DNA of 64,000 nt, from assembly GCF_029910095.1 (NCBI RefSeq), contig NZ_CP094526.1, positions 4,402,001 to 4,466,000 of the forward strand, in the 5' to 3' direction. Below, in pieces: positions 16,926 through 25,637 of this stretch. The position numbers were made by a program, and so were the translations under genes. Numbering within the stretch: position 1 is the first letter of the stretch; every line of letters starts with the position of its first letter. This stretch comes from Bradyrhizobium sp. ISRA464 (GTDB lineage Bacteria > Pseudomonadota > Alphaproteobacteria > Rhizobiales > Xanthobacteraceae). A model generated the notes under the pieces. The model saw only the letters and a list, made by a program, of their open reading frames with translations, was not told where the DNA came from and ran no database searches.

Positions 16926-18245
16926 CTAGTTTTTCTCGATCCGGATCACCTGCGGCCGGCCGCTGATGACCTTATCGCGCTGCACTGCGGCCAAAGCGCG
17001 ATGCACCGCATCCTCACTGGTGGCATAGGTAATCAGAATGACAGGAACCGGTGAAGGTTTTTTGGCCGCACCATTCAGATCAACGCCATCCGGATGCCGT
17101 TGCACGATCGATTCCAGTGATATCTTCTGTTCCGCGAGCCGGGTGGCGATTGTTGCGGCAGTGCCTGCAAGATCGCGCGCCATCAGGCGAATATAATACC
17201 CACCCTCGTGGCGTTCCATCGGCGCCTTGGTGGTGCCGCGCAACCGCTCCACCGGGCGGCCGAACGGCTTGGCCCTGATTCCACGCGCGACGTCGGCGAT
17301 GTCGGCGACCACCGCAGAGGCCGTCGCCGCGCCGCCGGCCCCGGGGCCGACCAGCGTGATCGGCGGAATCCCCTCGCCGTCGATCGTCACCGCATTGGTA
17401 ACGCCCATCACCTGGGCGATCGACGACGATTTCGGCACCATGGTCGGATGCACGCGCTGCTCGATGCCCTTGGCGGTGCGCACGGCAACCCCGAGCAGCT
17501 TGACGCGATAGCCGAGTTCTTCGGCTGCGCGCAGGTCTTCAGGCGTGATCGAGGAGATACCTTCGACATAGACGGCGCTTTGCGCGACCTTGGTTCCGAA
17601 GGCGAGGCTCGCCAGGATCGCCAACTTCTGCGCGGTGTCGTGGCCGTCGACGTCGAAGGACGGGTTGGCTTCGGCATAGCCGAGGCGCTGGGCATCCTTC
17701 AGGCACTCGGCGAACGATAGCCCCTCGTGCTCCATCCGCGTCAGGATGTAATTGCAGGTGCCGTTGAGGATACCGTAGACGCGATTGACGCCGGTGCCGG
17801 CGAGTCCCTCGCGCAGCGTCTTGATGACCGGGATCGCCGCACCGACCGCCGCTTCGAAGTTGAGAGCGCCGCCGTGCTTCTCGGCAGCCGCGGCCAGCCG
17901 CAGCCCGTGCTTGGCGATCAGTGCCTTGTTGGCAGTGACCACGGACTTGCCGGTCTTCAGGGCCGTCTCGATTGCGGAGAATGCGGGATCGCCGGCGCCG
18001 CCCATCAATTCGACAAAGCAGTCGATGTTGGGATCCTCGGCCAGCGCCTGCGGGCTCTTGGCCCATTCAATGCCGCGCAGGTCGAGGCTGCGTTTCTTGG
18101 CCTTCGACCGCGCCGTGACGGCGACGACGCGCACGCCGCGGCCGCTGCGTTCGGACAGCATGCGTCCCTGCGCTTCGATCAGGCGGACGACGTCGGCACC
18201 GACGGTGCCGAGCCCCGCTATGCCCACTTTGAGGGGTGCGACCAT
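16926..18245 (-). CDS. hom: Homoserine dehydrogenase
   Basis: 439 residues in three parts: NAD(P) Rossmann domain from GIAGLGTVGADVV, catalytic domain with the signature GILNGTCNYILTRME and the lysine-containing ITEDLRAAEEL region, and a C-terminal ACT domain (YYIRLMARDLAGTAATIATRLAEQKISLESIVQ) for feedback control by threonine. It converts aspartate semialdehyde to homoserine, the branch point to threonine and methionine. ATG 18245 opens the Rossmann fold directly; a long in-frame upstream extension is rejected. It lies 22 bp downstream of the aminotransferase gene, so the two are probably one operon. Confidence 0.96.
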   Translation of the reverse strand: MVAPLKVGIAGLGTVGADVVRLIEAQGRMLSERSGRGVRVVAVTARSKAKKRSLDLRGIEWAKSPQALAEDPNIDCFVELMGGAGDPAFSAIETALKTGKSVVTANKALIAKHGLRLAAAAEKHGGALNFEAAVGAAIPVIKTLREGLAGTGVNRVYGILNGTCNYILTRMEHEGLSFAECLKDAQRLGYAEANPSFDVDGHDTAQKLAILASLAFGTKVAQSAVYVEGISSITPEDLRAAEELGYRVKLLGVAVRTAKGIEQRVHPTMVPKSSSIAQVMGVTNAVTIDGEGIPPITLVGPGAGGAATASAVVADIADVARGIRAKPFGRPVERLRGTTKAPMERHEGGYYIRLMARDLAGTAATIATRLAEQKISLESIVQRHPDGVDLNGAAKKPSPVPVILITYATSEDAVHRALAAVQRDKVISGRPQVIRIEKN

Positions 18246-18267
18246 GTGAGTAAGGAACCTGGGAAGA

Positions 18268-19488
18268 TTAGCGTCGATTGGCGAGAGGAACCACGTTGTG
18301 CAACGTTTCGATGCCGCTTTCAAGGAAGCGGCGCACGCCACGCGCGGCCTGCCGGATCCGCTGCTCGTTCTCCACCATCGCGATGCGGACATAGCCTTCG
18401 CCATGCTCGCCGAAGGCGACGCCGGGCGACACCACGACGCCGGACTTCTCCACCATCAGGGTCGCGAACTGCATGCTGCCGACCGCCTCGAACGCCTTCG
18501 GCAACGGCGCCCAGGCGAACATCGAGGCTTGCGGCGGCGGAATGTCCCAGCCGGCGCGACCAAATGACTCAACCAGCGCGTCGCGGCGCTTGCGATAGGT
18601 ATCGCGCATCTCGCGAATGCAGTCATCGGGCCCGTTGAGCGCGGCAGTCGCTGCCACCTGGATCGGCGTGAAGGCGCCATAGTCCAGATATGACTTCACG
18701 CGCGCGAGCGCGGCGATGATGCGCTCGTTGCCGACCGCAAAGCCCATGCGCCAGCCGGCCATCGAGAACGTCTTCGACATCGAGGTGAATTCGACGGTGA
18801 CGTCGATTGCGCCCGGCACCTGCAGCACCGACGGGGGCGGCTTGTTCTCGTCGAAATAGACCTCTGCGTAGGCGAGATCGGACAGGATGAAGATGTCGTG
18901 CTTCTTCGCGAAGGCGACAAGGTCCTTGTAGAAGTCGAGATCAGCGACATAGGCGGTCGGATTCGACGGATAGCAAACGATCAGCGCGATCGGCTTCGGG
19001 ATCGAATGGACGATCGCCCGCTCGACGGCTTCGAAGAATTGCGGGGTCGGCTCCGAAGGTACCGAGCGGATCACGCCCCCTGCCATCAGGAAGCCGAAGG
19101 CATGGATCGGGTAGCTCGGATTGGGACACAGCACGACGTCCCCCGGCGCCGTGATCGCCTGTGCCACGTTGGCGAAGCCCTCCTTCGAGCCGAGGGTCGC
19201 GACCACCTGCGTATCCGGATTGAGCTTCACGCCGAAGCGGCGCGCGTAATAGGCAGCCTGGGCCTTGCGCAGGCCGTTGATGCCGCGCGAGGCCGAATAG
19301 CGGTCGGTCCGCGGCTTGCCGAGGGTTTCCTTGAGCTTTTCGATCACATGCGGCGGGGTCGGCAGGTCCGGGTTCCCCATACCCATGTCGATGATATCGG
19401 CCCCGGCATTGCGCGCGGCCGCCTTGGCCTGGTTGACCTTTTCAAAGACGTAAGGCGGCAGACGGCGAATGCGATAAAATTCTTCCAT
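18268..19488 (-). CDS. Class I/II PLP aminotransferase (LL-diaminopimelate/alanine aminotransferase type)
   Basis: 406 residues. Seen: IIDMGMGNPDLPTPPHVIEKL, CPNPSYPIHAFGFLMAGG, CYPSNPTAYVADLDFY (the Asn that orients PLP), ILSDLAYAEVYFD, and SMSKTFSMAGWRMGF containing the Schiff-base Lys. This set fits the group containing AlaC and the DapL-like aminotransferases annotated beside homoserine dehydrogenase in alphaproteobacteria. The 22-bp gap to hom implies a shared transcript and a role in aspartate-family or alanine metabolism. The substrate cannot be fixed from sequence alone. The ATG at 19488 opens with MEEFYRIRRLPPYVF, the usual N-terminus of this clade. Confidence 0.9.
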   Translation of the reverse strand: MEEFYRIRRLPPYVFEKVNQAKAAARNAGADIIDMGMGNPDLPTPPHVIEKLKETLGKPRTDRYSASRGINGLRKAQAAYYARRFGVKLNPDTQVVATLGSKEGFANVAQAITAPGDVVLCPNPSYPIHAFGFLMAGGVIRSVPSEPTPQFFEAVERAIVHSIPKPIALIVCYPSNPTAYVADLDFYKDLVAFAKKHDIFILSDLAYAEVYFDENKPPPSVLQVPGAIDVTVEFTSMSKTFSMAGWRMGFAVGNERIIAALARVKSYLDYGAFTPIQVAATAALNGPDDCIREMRDTYRKRRDALVESFGRAGWDIPPPQASMFAWAPLPKAFEAVGSMQFATLMVEKSGVVVSPGVAFGEHGEGYVRIAMVENEQRIRQAARGVRRFLESGIETLHNVVPLANRR

Positions 19489-19702
19489 GGGACCCTTGCT
19501 CCGACAACCGGCACACCAGAATCGACGACCTTTGGCCAGCTCTCGAAGCCGGACTCGGCTTCATCCAGAAATCGCACAGAATCAATAACTTATGGCGAAT
19601 TCAGGCGCATGGGCTGGGACAAGCGGCCGGATATGCGGTTGAATTGAAGCTCTTTTAGCACGGACACCCAGCCGCGCCAGCGCAGATCGGCCCCTTCACG
19701 CA

Positions 19703-20029
19703 CTACTTCCCGGCCGCGATGTTCGCCGCAGCCACGTCGCTCGCAGCGGCGGCATTCTGGGCCGCAGCGGTCGCCTGGCGGTCCCGCGCAGCCTTTAGCT
19801 CCGCCTCAAGCTTGGCCTGGTCGGCCGGCTTCATTGTCTCCTCGTTGCGATCCGGCGGGAGATCATGGACAGGAAGGTAGCCGCTGGCGTCCTTTGGCCG
19901 CGCCGGCGCGTCGGCCGGCACCCCGATCCCGGGCAGATCCGCAACCGTGCTCGAACAGCCCCCCAGCGCCGCCATCGACGCGAGCAGCACTGCGGCCCTG
20001 AGCCCCCTCATCATCCGATCGATCGGCAT
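19703..20029 (-). CDS. Small lipoprotein of unknown function
   Basis: About 108 residues. N-terminus MRGLRAAVLLASMAALGGC is a lipoprotein signal with an L-G-G-C lipobox. The mature chain has a Pro-rich segment (PADAPARPKDASGYLPVHDLPPDR) and an Ala/Gln/Lys coiled-coil-like tail (ADQAKLEAELKAARDRQATA). Starts at 20029, 20014 or 20011 all keep the signal; no strong Shine-Dalgarno sequence separates them. It is divergent from phaC with about 290 bp between starts. It is presumably anchored in an outer or inner membrane leaflet; function not recognised. Confidence 0.75.
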   Translation of the reverse strand: MPIDRMMRGLRAAVLLASMAALGGCSSTVADLPGIGVPADAPARPKDASGYLPVHDLPPDRNEETMKPADQAKLEAELKAARDRQATAAAQNAAAASDVAAANIAAGK

Positions 20030-20321
20030 GCGCCGAAAAGTCCCCAACAAGCTGGCGCGCAGGTCGCACGTTCGCCGACACGGGTCGCACTGGTACGAGC
20101 CTTGCAGCATCCCCGCTGCGTTAATTTTGGCTTCAGCCGTTCAAACCATTGTCGCCCGAAACGATTAAGGCGTGAACAGCAAAGGCGACCTGTGAGGCTT
20201 CAATATGTCAGAAGAAAGATTTTTTGTCGCAGCGCAACAGCGCGAAACATTGGATTTTGCCTGATTGCCGTTACCGCACCGCGCGATGACGCCCACGAAA
20301 CGAAGCGATAATGTCCTTGAG

Positions 20322-22130
20322 ATGAGCAACGTCAGTACCGAAACCCAAGCCGCCCCCAAATTCAACGCCGAAGCCTTCGCCATGAATATCGCGCGGGCGA
20401 TGGAAAGCAGCGGTCAGGCACTTGCCGCCTATCTCAAGCCGCGCCAGACCGGCGAAGTCCGCGACAAGACCCCCAATGAACTCGGCGAGGTCATCAAGAC
20501 CTTCAGCGTGATCGCCGAATACTGGCTGTCCGACAAGGAGCGCGCCTCCGACCTGCAGATCAAGCTCGGGAAGGACTACCTCGATCTCTGGGGCGCAGCG
20601 GCGCGCCGCATGGCCGGCGAGGCAGACGCCAAGCCGGCGATCGAGCCGTCCCCTCGCGACAAGCGCTTCCAGGATCCCGAATGGAAGTCGAACCAATTCT
20701 TCGACTTCATCCTTCAGCTTTATCTGCTGACGTCGAAATGGGCGCGGGAGCTGGTCCGCAACGCCGAGGGAATCGATCCGCATACCCGCCAGAAGGCCGA
20801 GTTCTACGTCCAGCAGATCACCAATGCGCTCGCGCCGTCGAATTTCGTCCTGACCAATCCTGAAGTGCTGCGCGCCACCGTCGAATCCAACGGCGACAAC
20901 CTTGCGCGCGGCATGAAGATGCTGGCGGAAGATATCGAAACCGGCCACGGCACGCTCCGAATTCGCCAGTCCGATCCGACCAATCTCGAGGTCGGCGTCA
21001 ATATGGCGACGACGCCGGGCAAGGTGATCTACCAGAACGAGCTGATGCAGCTGATCCAGTATTCGCCGACAACGGAGAACGTGCTGCGCACGCCGCTGCT
21101 GATCGTTCCGCCCTGGATCAACAAGTTCTACATCCTCGATCTGCGCCCGGAAAAATCCTACATCAAATGGTGCGTCGATCAGGGCATCACGGTGTTCGTG
21201 ATCTCCTGGGTCAATCCGGACAAGGAGCTCGGCAAGAAGACCTGGGCCGACTACATGACTGAAGGCCCGCTCACGGCGATGGACGTGATCGAAAAAGTCA
21301 CCGGCGAGATGAAGGTTCACACCGCCGGGTATTGCGTCGGCGGCACCCTGCTGGCCTCCACACTCGCCTATCTCGCCGAGAAGCGCCGCCAGCGCGTGAC
21401 TTCGGCAACGTTCTTTGCGGCGCAGGTCGATTTCACCCATGCCGGCGACCTGCTCGTGTTTGTCGACGAGGACCAGATCTCGGCGCTGGAACGCGACATG
21501 CAGGAATCCGGCGTGCTCGAAGGCAGCAAGATGGCGATGGCCTTCAACATGCTGCGCTCGAACGACCTGATCTGGTCCTATGTCGTGAACAACTATCTCA
21601 AGGGACAGCCGCCCTCCTCGTTCGACTTGCTGCACTGGAATTCCGACGCGACCCGGATGCCGGCGTCGAACCACTCCTACTACCTGCGCAACTGCTACCT
21701 CGAGAACCGGCTGTCGACCGGCACGATGGTGCTCGACAACACGCTGCTCGATCTGTCGAAGGTGAAGGTTCCAGTCTACAACCTCGCCACGCGTGAGGAT
21801 CACATCGCGCCGGCGGAATCGGTGCTGTACGGCTCGCAGTTCTTCGGCGGCCCGGTGAAGTATGTCCTTTCCGGCTCGGGCCATATCGCCGGCGTGGTCA
21901 ATCCGCCGACAGCGAAGAAGTACCAATACTGGACCAACGACAAGATCAAGGACGTCAAACTCTCCGACTGGCTGAAGAACGCCCAGGAGCACAAGGGCTC
22001 GTGGTGGCCCGACTGGCGCGAATGGCTGGAGAATCTCGATTCCGAGAAGGTGCCGGCACGCGCGGTGGGCTCGCCGGAGATGCCGCCGCTCGAGGACGCT
22101 CCGGGGAGTTACGTCCGCGTCCGCGCGTAG
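20322..22130 (+). CDS. phaC: Class I poly(3-hydroxyalkanoate) synthase PhaC
   Basis: 602 residues, full length for class I. The lipase-like box GYCVGGT gives the catalytic Cys at about residue 338, with the Asp in ATREDHIAPAES and the His in SGSGHIAGVVN completing the triad. The N-terminal PhaC_N domain includes WKSNQFFDFILQLYLLTSKW and PPWINKFYILDL. It polymerises (R)-3-hydroxyacyl-CoA on the granule surface. ATG 20322 gives MSNVSTETQ; an earlier in-frame ATG at 20286 lacks a better signal. The phasin gene at 53349 encodes the matching granule-coat protein; there is no phaA/B in this window. Confidence 0.97.
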   Translation: MSNVSTETQAAPKFNAEAFAMNIARAMESSGQALAAYLKPRQTGEVRDKTPNELGEVIKTFSVIAEYWLSDKERASDLQIKLGKDYLDLWGAAARRMAGEADAKPAIEPSPRDKRFQDPEWKSNQFFDFILQLYLLTSKWARELVRNAEGIDPHTRQKAEFYVQQITNALAPSNFVLTNPEVLRATVESNGDNLARGMKMLAEDIETGHGTLRIRQSDPTNLEVGVNMATTPGKVIYQNELMQLIQYSPTTENVLRTPLLIVPPWINKFYILDLRPEKSYIKWCVDQGITVFVISWVNPDKELGKKTWADYMTEGPLTAMDVIEKVTGEMKVHTAGYCVGGTLLASTLAYLAEKRRQRVTSATFFAAQVDFTHAGDLLVFVDEDQISALERDMQESGVLEGSKMAMAFNMLRSNDLIWSYVVNNYLKGQPPSSFDLLHWNSDATRMPASNHSYYLRNCYLENRLSTGTMVLDNTLLDLSKVKVPVYNLATREDHIAPAESVLYGSQFFGGPVKYVLSGSGHIAGVVNPPTAKKYQYWTNDKIKDVKLSDWLKNAQEHKGSWWPDWREWLENLDSEKVPARAVGSPEMPPLEDAPGSYVRVRA

Positions 22131-22200
22131 CGCCGGGCCTGCCTCTCAGCTATAAGCAGATTGTCCCGGCGCTCGGGAATCGAACTCAGTTGAGGGGGAG

Positions 22201-22602
22201 ATGATGACTCGTGAACTGTTCTGGCTGGCGCTGACGGTGATCCTGACCGGACTGCTCTGGATTCCCTACATCATCAACCGCTGCCAGGTCCGTGGCCTCT
22301 CCGGCGCGATGGCCAATCCCTCGCGCACCGACAAGCCGCATGCGGAATGGGCGACCCGGCTCATGTTCGCTCACGATAACGCGGTCGAGAACCTCGTGAT
22401 CTTCGCGCCGTTGGTGCTGATCCTCAACGCGGCCGATTATTCGTCCAAATGGACCGTGCTCGCCTGCGCTGTGTATTTCTGGGCTCGCGTCGCGCACCTG
22501 ATCGTCTACACGCTTGGCCTGCCCGTGTTCCGCACGCTGGCATTTACGGTCGGCTTCCTCGCCCAGGCCGTGCTCGCGCTCGCGATCTTCAGGATCGTCT
22601 GA
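22201..22602 (+). CDS. MAPEG-family integral membrane protein
   Basis: 133 residues with four predicted membrane helices (LFWLALTVILTGLLWIPYII; VENLVIFAPLVLILNAA; WTVLACAVYFWARVAHLIVYTL; LAFTVGFLAQAVLALAIF). HDNAVENLVIFAP and ARVAHLIVYTLGLPVFRTLAF are typical MAPEG signatures (membrane-associated eicosanoid and glutathione metabolism superfamily). The bacterial role is unassigned, often glutathione-linked detoxification. The start is either of the tandem ATGs at 22201 and 22204; GAGGGGGAG runs into the first, so 22204 has the better spacing. About 70 bp downstream of phaC, possibly read through from it. Confidence 0.88.
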   Translation: MMTRELFWLALTVILTGLLWIPYIINRCQVRGLSGAMANPSRTDKPHAEWATRLMFAHDNAVENLVIFAPLVLILNAADYSSKWTVLACAVYFWARVAHLIVYTLGLPVFRTLAFTVGFLAQAVLALAIFRIV

Positions 22603-22660
22603 GCGGCATCATCGCGCCGGTCGCGGCACATGCCGCACCGGCAGCAGCTAGCCCGCATGC

Positions 22661-22918
22661 TTGCGCACGACGATGTGCAGCATGGTCTCCGGTGCATCAT
22701 CGAAGCTCTTGTTGCTGCATCTCATGTTGTCCAAGCAGCAGTTCGATCGCTGCTGCGAATTCGTCGGCAAGGGCTGGGCGGCGGGCGATTACATGAATCT
22801 GTTGTCACGCAACGAGCTGGAATCCGTGCTGCAGACGGCGGGCGTCACCAATTATCGGATCAGATCGATGCGCCTGTTCGGCCTCCCCCTCACTTACACA
22901 GCGACTTGGATGAATTGA
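22661..22918 (+). pseudogene. Possible remnant of an unrecognised gene
   Basis: An 85-codon open frame with coding-like composition whose 3' half (SKQQFDRCCEFVGKGWAAGD, then LLSRNELESVLQTAG and RSMRLFGLPLTYTATW) looks like the C-terminus of a larger protein, perhaps a SAM-dependent methyltransferase. There is no Shine-Dalgarno sequence and no recognisable catalytic domain upstream. It may be the decayed tail of a lost gene. The methyltransferase idea is a guess from the pattern. Confidence 0.3.
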
Positions 22919-23266
22919 GCGCGGCGGGGCGCTGGAGGCGCAAGCCCACGATGTCGCGATCATCGCCGCCGTCCGCTTGGTGATGATGCGGTGATTGGCG
23001 GTCGCCTGGATGTCACCGAGCTGATGGCCGGGCGGCAAACCCGATGAAGCCGGCCTCGGCCAGACGCTGCTGATGGCGGCCTGCGCTCGTTTCTCGCGCA
23101 GGAACTCTTCGCCGCCATCATCATGCTCGACCCGGTCGGCTTTTTCGCAAGCGCTCTACTTGCGCGGCGGAAAAACGGCTGTTGCGCTGGCAAAGGCCGT
23201 AAGAACCGCAGCGCCGCCCAGGCGTCCTCTGCCGAGGCTGCCCAAGTGGGTACGGCCCTCGTCGTG
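22919..23266. other. Decayed or non-coding stretch
   Basis: No intact gene. Between about 23090 and 23240 two adjacent plus-strand frames each carry protein-like stretches (ELFAAIIMLDPVGFF in one, ALYLRGGKTAVALAKAV in the next), as expected if a gene were split by a frameshift. No family was recognised. Confidence 0.25.
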
Positions 23267-23590
23267 TCAGTATCGCCCGCTGTAGTAGCGCTCGTCGCAC
23301 TCGGCGACATAAATTCTGCCATAGGGATCGCGGTACCTGCACATTTGCGGCCCACCCGGATTCGGCGGATTCGTCGAGTCGGCCACGGCCGCCCCAAGCA
23401 GCGCGCCGGCACCAGCGCCGATAAGGGTGCTTCCGGCGTTTCTACCAATAGCCTGGCCGATCAGCGCGCCGCTGGCGGCGCCCAAGGCCGCACCTGTGGC
23501 GGTGCGCTGTTGCTGCGCTGTTTGTGCACAGCCGGCCAGACAGGTGCTAAGAGCCACGATGCCAATGGCAGCGGTTTTCAGAATGTTCAT
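23267..23590 (-). CDS. Glycine-zipper lipoprotein
   Basis: 107 residues. MNILKTAAIGIVALSTCLAGC is a lipoprotein signal with a L-A-G-C lipobox. A glycine-zipper segment follows (ATGAALGAASGALIGQAIGR, then AGAGALLGAAVAD), and then a C-terminal Tyr/Arg-rich part with two Cys (MCRYRDPYGRIYVAECDERYY). This is the YMGG/SmpA-like outer-membrane lipoprotein type whose function is generally unclear. ATG 23590 has GGAA upstream and precedes the signal directly; an upstream in-frame start is rejected. Monocistronic. Confidence 0.88.
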   Translation of the reverse strand: MNILKTAAIGIVALSTCLAGCAQTAQQQRTATGAALGAASGALIGQAIGRNAGSTLIGAGAGALLGAAVADSTNPPNPGGPQMCRYRDPYGRIYVAECDERYYSGRY

Positions 23591-23777
23591 GAAGAGGGGT
23601 TCCTGCAATTCGGCGGGAGTGAGCAGAGTCAATTTTGCTCACGCAAAGTTGAGTGCAGTCTAAATTTGGCGGATTTTCGCCCGCAAGCGAATTTGCGGGC
23701 GAGCATGTTCTTGGACTGGCGGATTTCTAACCGGCATTGTTGTCGGTTTGGGTCCTCGTCCACGATGAGGCCTGCCG

Positions 23778-24755
23778 TCAGCTGTCGGCCAGCCCCAGCA
23801 TGAGCCGCATGTTCTGCACGGCTGCGCCCGAGGCACCCTTGCCCAGATTATCTAGCCGCGCGACCATCACGGCCTGGCGGTGCTTGTCGCTGGCGAAGAC
23901 GTAGAGCTCGAGCTTGTTGGTCTCGTTCAGCGCCTCCGGCTCGAGCCGGCCGCTCTTCGCGGCTTCATTCTGCAGCGGCATCACAGAGACGTAGCGGCTT
24001 CCCGCGTAGCGCTTCGCCAGCGCAGCCTGCAAGTCGGCGCCGGTCGGCTTGCCCGGCAACACGTCGAGCTGCAACGGCACCGAGACCAGCATGCCCTGCC
24101 GGTAGTTGCCGACCGACGGGATGAAGATCGGCCGCCGCGTCAGCCGCGAGTAGAGCTGCATCTCCGGCACGTGCTTGTGCTCGAAGCCAAGCCCGTAGAG
24201 TTCGAATGCCGGCGCGGTGCCGTCCTCGTAGCTCGCGATCATCGACTTGCCGCCGCCCGAATAGCCACTCACGGCGTTGACCGTGACCGGATAATCCTGT
24301 GGCAGCAGGCCGGCATCGACCACCGGCCGCAGCAGCGCGATCGCGCCGGTCGGATAGCAGCCCGGGTTCGAGACCTTCTGCGCGGTCCGGATCTTGTCGG
24401 CCTGGTCGGGCGCCAGTTCCGGGAAGCCGTAAGCCCAGTCGGGCGCGACCCGATAGGCCGTCGAGGCGTCGAGCACCTTCGGAGCAGCGTTCCCCATCGT
24501 GTCGATCAACGCGACGGTCTCCTTCGCGGCATCGTCCGGGAGGCACAGGATCACGAGATCCACCTCCTCCATCAGCGCGCGCTTCGCCGCAGGATCCTTG
24601 CGCTTGTCCTCGGCGATATTCTTCACGGCCACGTCGCCCTGCTCGCGCAGCCGTTCCTGAATGCCGAGGCCGGTCGTGCCGGACGCGCCATCGACGAACA
24701 CAGTGGGCTTGGTCGCCCCGCTGACGGTCGGCTTATCGGTGTCGGTGAGGCTCAT
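23778..24755 (-). CDS. argC: N-acetyl-gamma-glutamyl-phosphate reductase ArgC (type 2)
   Basis: 325 residues, the short type-2 form. The Rossmann start is FVDGASGTTGLGIQERL. The active-site Cys is in KVSNPGCYPTGAIAL, and the catalytic His region is GFEHKHVPEM. It reduces N-acetylglutamyl phosphate to the semialdehyde in arginine synthesis. Its start overlaps the end of the paiB-like gene by 4 bp (ATGA), so the two are translationally coupled and argC is expressed from the upstream gene's transcript, behind the arginine-rich leader ORF at 25517-25591. No other arg genes are in the window. Confidence 0.95.
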   Translation of the reverse strand: MSLTDTDKPTVSGATKPTVFVDGASGTTGLGIQERLREQGDVAVKNIAEDKRKDPAAKRALMEEVDLVILCLPDDAAKETVALIDTMGNAAPKVLDASTAYRVAPDWAYGFPELAPDQADKIRTAQKVSNPGCYPTGAIALLRPVVDAGLLPQDYPVTVNAVSGYSGGGKSMIASYEDGTAPAFELYGLGFEHKHVPEMQLYSRLTRRPIFIPSVGNYRQGMLVSVPLQLDVLPGKPTGADLQAALAKRYAGSRYVSVMPLQNEAAKSGRLEPEALNETNKLELYVFASDKHRQAVMVARLDNLGKGASGAAVQNMRLMLGLADS

Positions 24756-25417
24756 GGCACGCTCCTTTCGAGCTCGTTCGTTTCGTTTGCAAAGACATCA
24801 GGCCGCGCCTGCCGCATCAGCTGCGCGATCTCCTTCGCGTCGGCGTCCACTTGCACAGCAAGCGCGCCCGCGACCGCTGCAAAGTCGGTCTCGGATTTGT
24901 GCTGGTTCAGCTTGAAGCTGCCCTCCACCTCTTCCACCGTCATCTCAAGACCCACGATCACCTTCTTCATGGCATCCAGCCGCGCGGCTGTCATCTTGCC
25001 CGACGTCCACGGCTTCTTGGGCAACAGCCGGTTCTCGAACTTGGCGCTCAACGTATCGATGTGAACGGCGAGTTCGTGACCCGACAATGCCCGCACCGGT
25101 CCGGTCAGATGGACGGTCTGATAGAGCCAGGTCGGCACCTGGTCCGGAGACACGTACCAGTCGGCCGATACATAGGCGTCAGCGCCGTTGATGGCCAGCA
25201 GCCAGGACGTGCTGGCTGCCAGCTTTACCAACGGATTGTGACGGCCGACATGAAACAGCGCCCGCGGCGTGCCATCATCCGCGTAGGTCAGATAGAACGG
25301 CAGCGCGGAGGCGATCGGCTTTGCGCCGTCCCACGCGCAGGCGATGCCGAAACCGCGCGCTCCCGCGAAGGCGAGGCTTGCGGCGCGGTCGGGCTTGAAT
25401 ACCGGTGGCGTATACAT
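24752..25417 (-). CDS. PaiB-like FMN-binding protein
   Basis: 221 residues of the FMN-binding split-barrel PaiB family: MYTPPVFKPDR at the start, HVGRHNPLV in the middle (the usual H-x-A-RxNP-x-W-like region), VSPDQVPTWLY (typical V-P-T-W-N/L-Y motif) and KLNQHKSETDF near the end. PaiB in Bacillus is a negative effector of sporulation and protease genes; elsewhere these proteins bind flavin or haem and have no settled role. The ATG has AGGAG 8 nt upstream, but that sequence is buried in a 5-bp hairpin at 25426-25444. It overlaps argC by 4 bp. Confidence 0.9.
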   Translation of the reverse strand: MYTPPVFKPDRAASLAFAGARGFGIACAWDGAKPIASALPFYLTYADDGTPRALFHVGRHNPLVKLAASTSWLLAINGADAYVSADWYVSPDQVPTWLYQTVHLTGPVRALSGHELAVHIDTLSAKFENRLLPKKPWTSGKMTAARLDAMKKVIVGLEMTVEEVEGSFKLNQHKSETDFAAVAGALAVQVDADAKEIAQLMRQARPDVFANETNELERSVP

Positions 25418-25425
25418 GGTCGTAA

Positions 25426-25444
25426 CTCCTGCGTGACGTAGGAG
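25426..25444 (-). promoter_or_regulatory. Hairpin masking the paiB-like Shine-Dalgarno site
   Basis: On the minus strand CTCCT and AGGAG (25444-25440 and 25430-25426) pair around a 9-nt loop. The AGGAG arm is exactly the ribosome binding site placed 8 nt before the start at 25417. A stem of five pairs is weak alone but sits 70 nt after the end of the short leader ORF, so translation of the leader could decide whether it forms. Confidence 0.45.
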
Positions 25445-25516
25445 CCGCCAGATCGAACCGCGTGTCTTTTTCGAGGAGAGCGCCGCGGGAGGGATCCAGC
25501 GGCAGAGGCGATGATC

Positions 25517-25591
25517 TTAAACGCGAACGATCGCCTGTACCGCGGAGATACGGCGGCGGCGAGCGATGATGATGGTCGCGGCGTTGATCAT
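25517..25591 (-). CDS. Candidate arginine-rich leader peptide ahead of paiB-argC
   Basis: A 24-codon ORF from ATG 25591 to TAA 25517-25519 reading MINAATIIIARRRR then ISAVQAIVRV. Four consecutive Arg codons (CGC CGC CGC CGT) plus one more near the end are the hallmark of an amino-acid-sensing leader, and the operon behind it ends with argC, an arginine biosynthetic gene. A 7-bp stem (25506-25512 with 25530-25536) spans the leader stop, a GCCGC/GCGGC stem follows, and the last stem hides the Shine-Dalgarno site. No U-run terminator is seen, so a translational mechanism is more likely. Caution: Arg codons are common in GC-rich DNA, and no clear ribosome binding site precedes the ORF. Confidence 0.4.
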   Translation of the reverse strand: MINAATIIIARRRRISAVQAIVRV

Positions 25592-25637
25592 GGGCGGCGC
25601 TATAGGGCCGCGCCCATATCGCGTCAAGGAAAACCGG

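Noticed and set aside
20271..21992. A 573-codon minus-strand frame opposite phaC
   Set aside because: phaC on the plus strand has the full catalytic triad and length; the opposite frame is antisense noise.
25418..25516. An intrinsic terminator in the paiB-argC leader
   Set aside because: Hairpins are present but none is followed by a T-run on the coding strand, so transcriptional attenuation is not supported.
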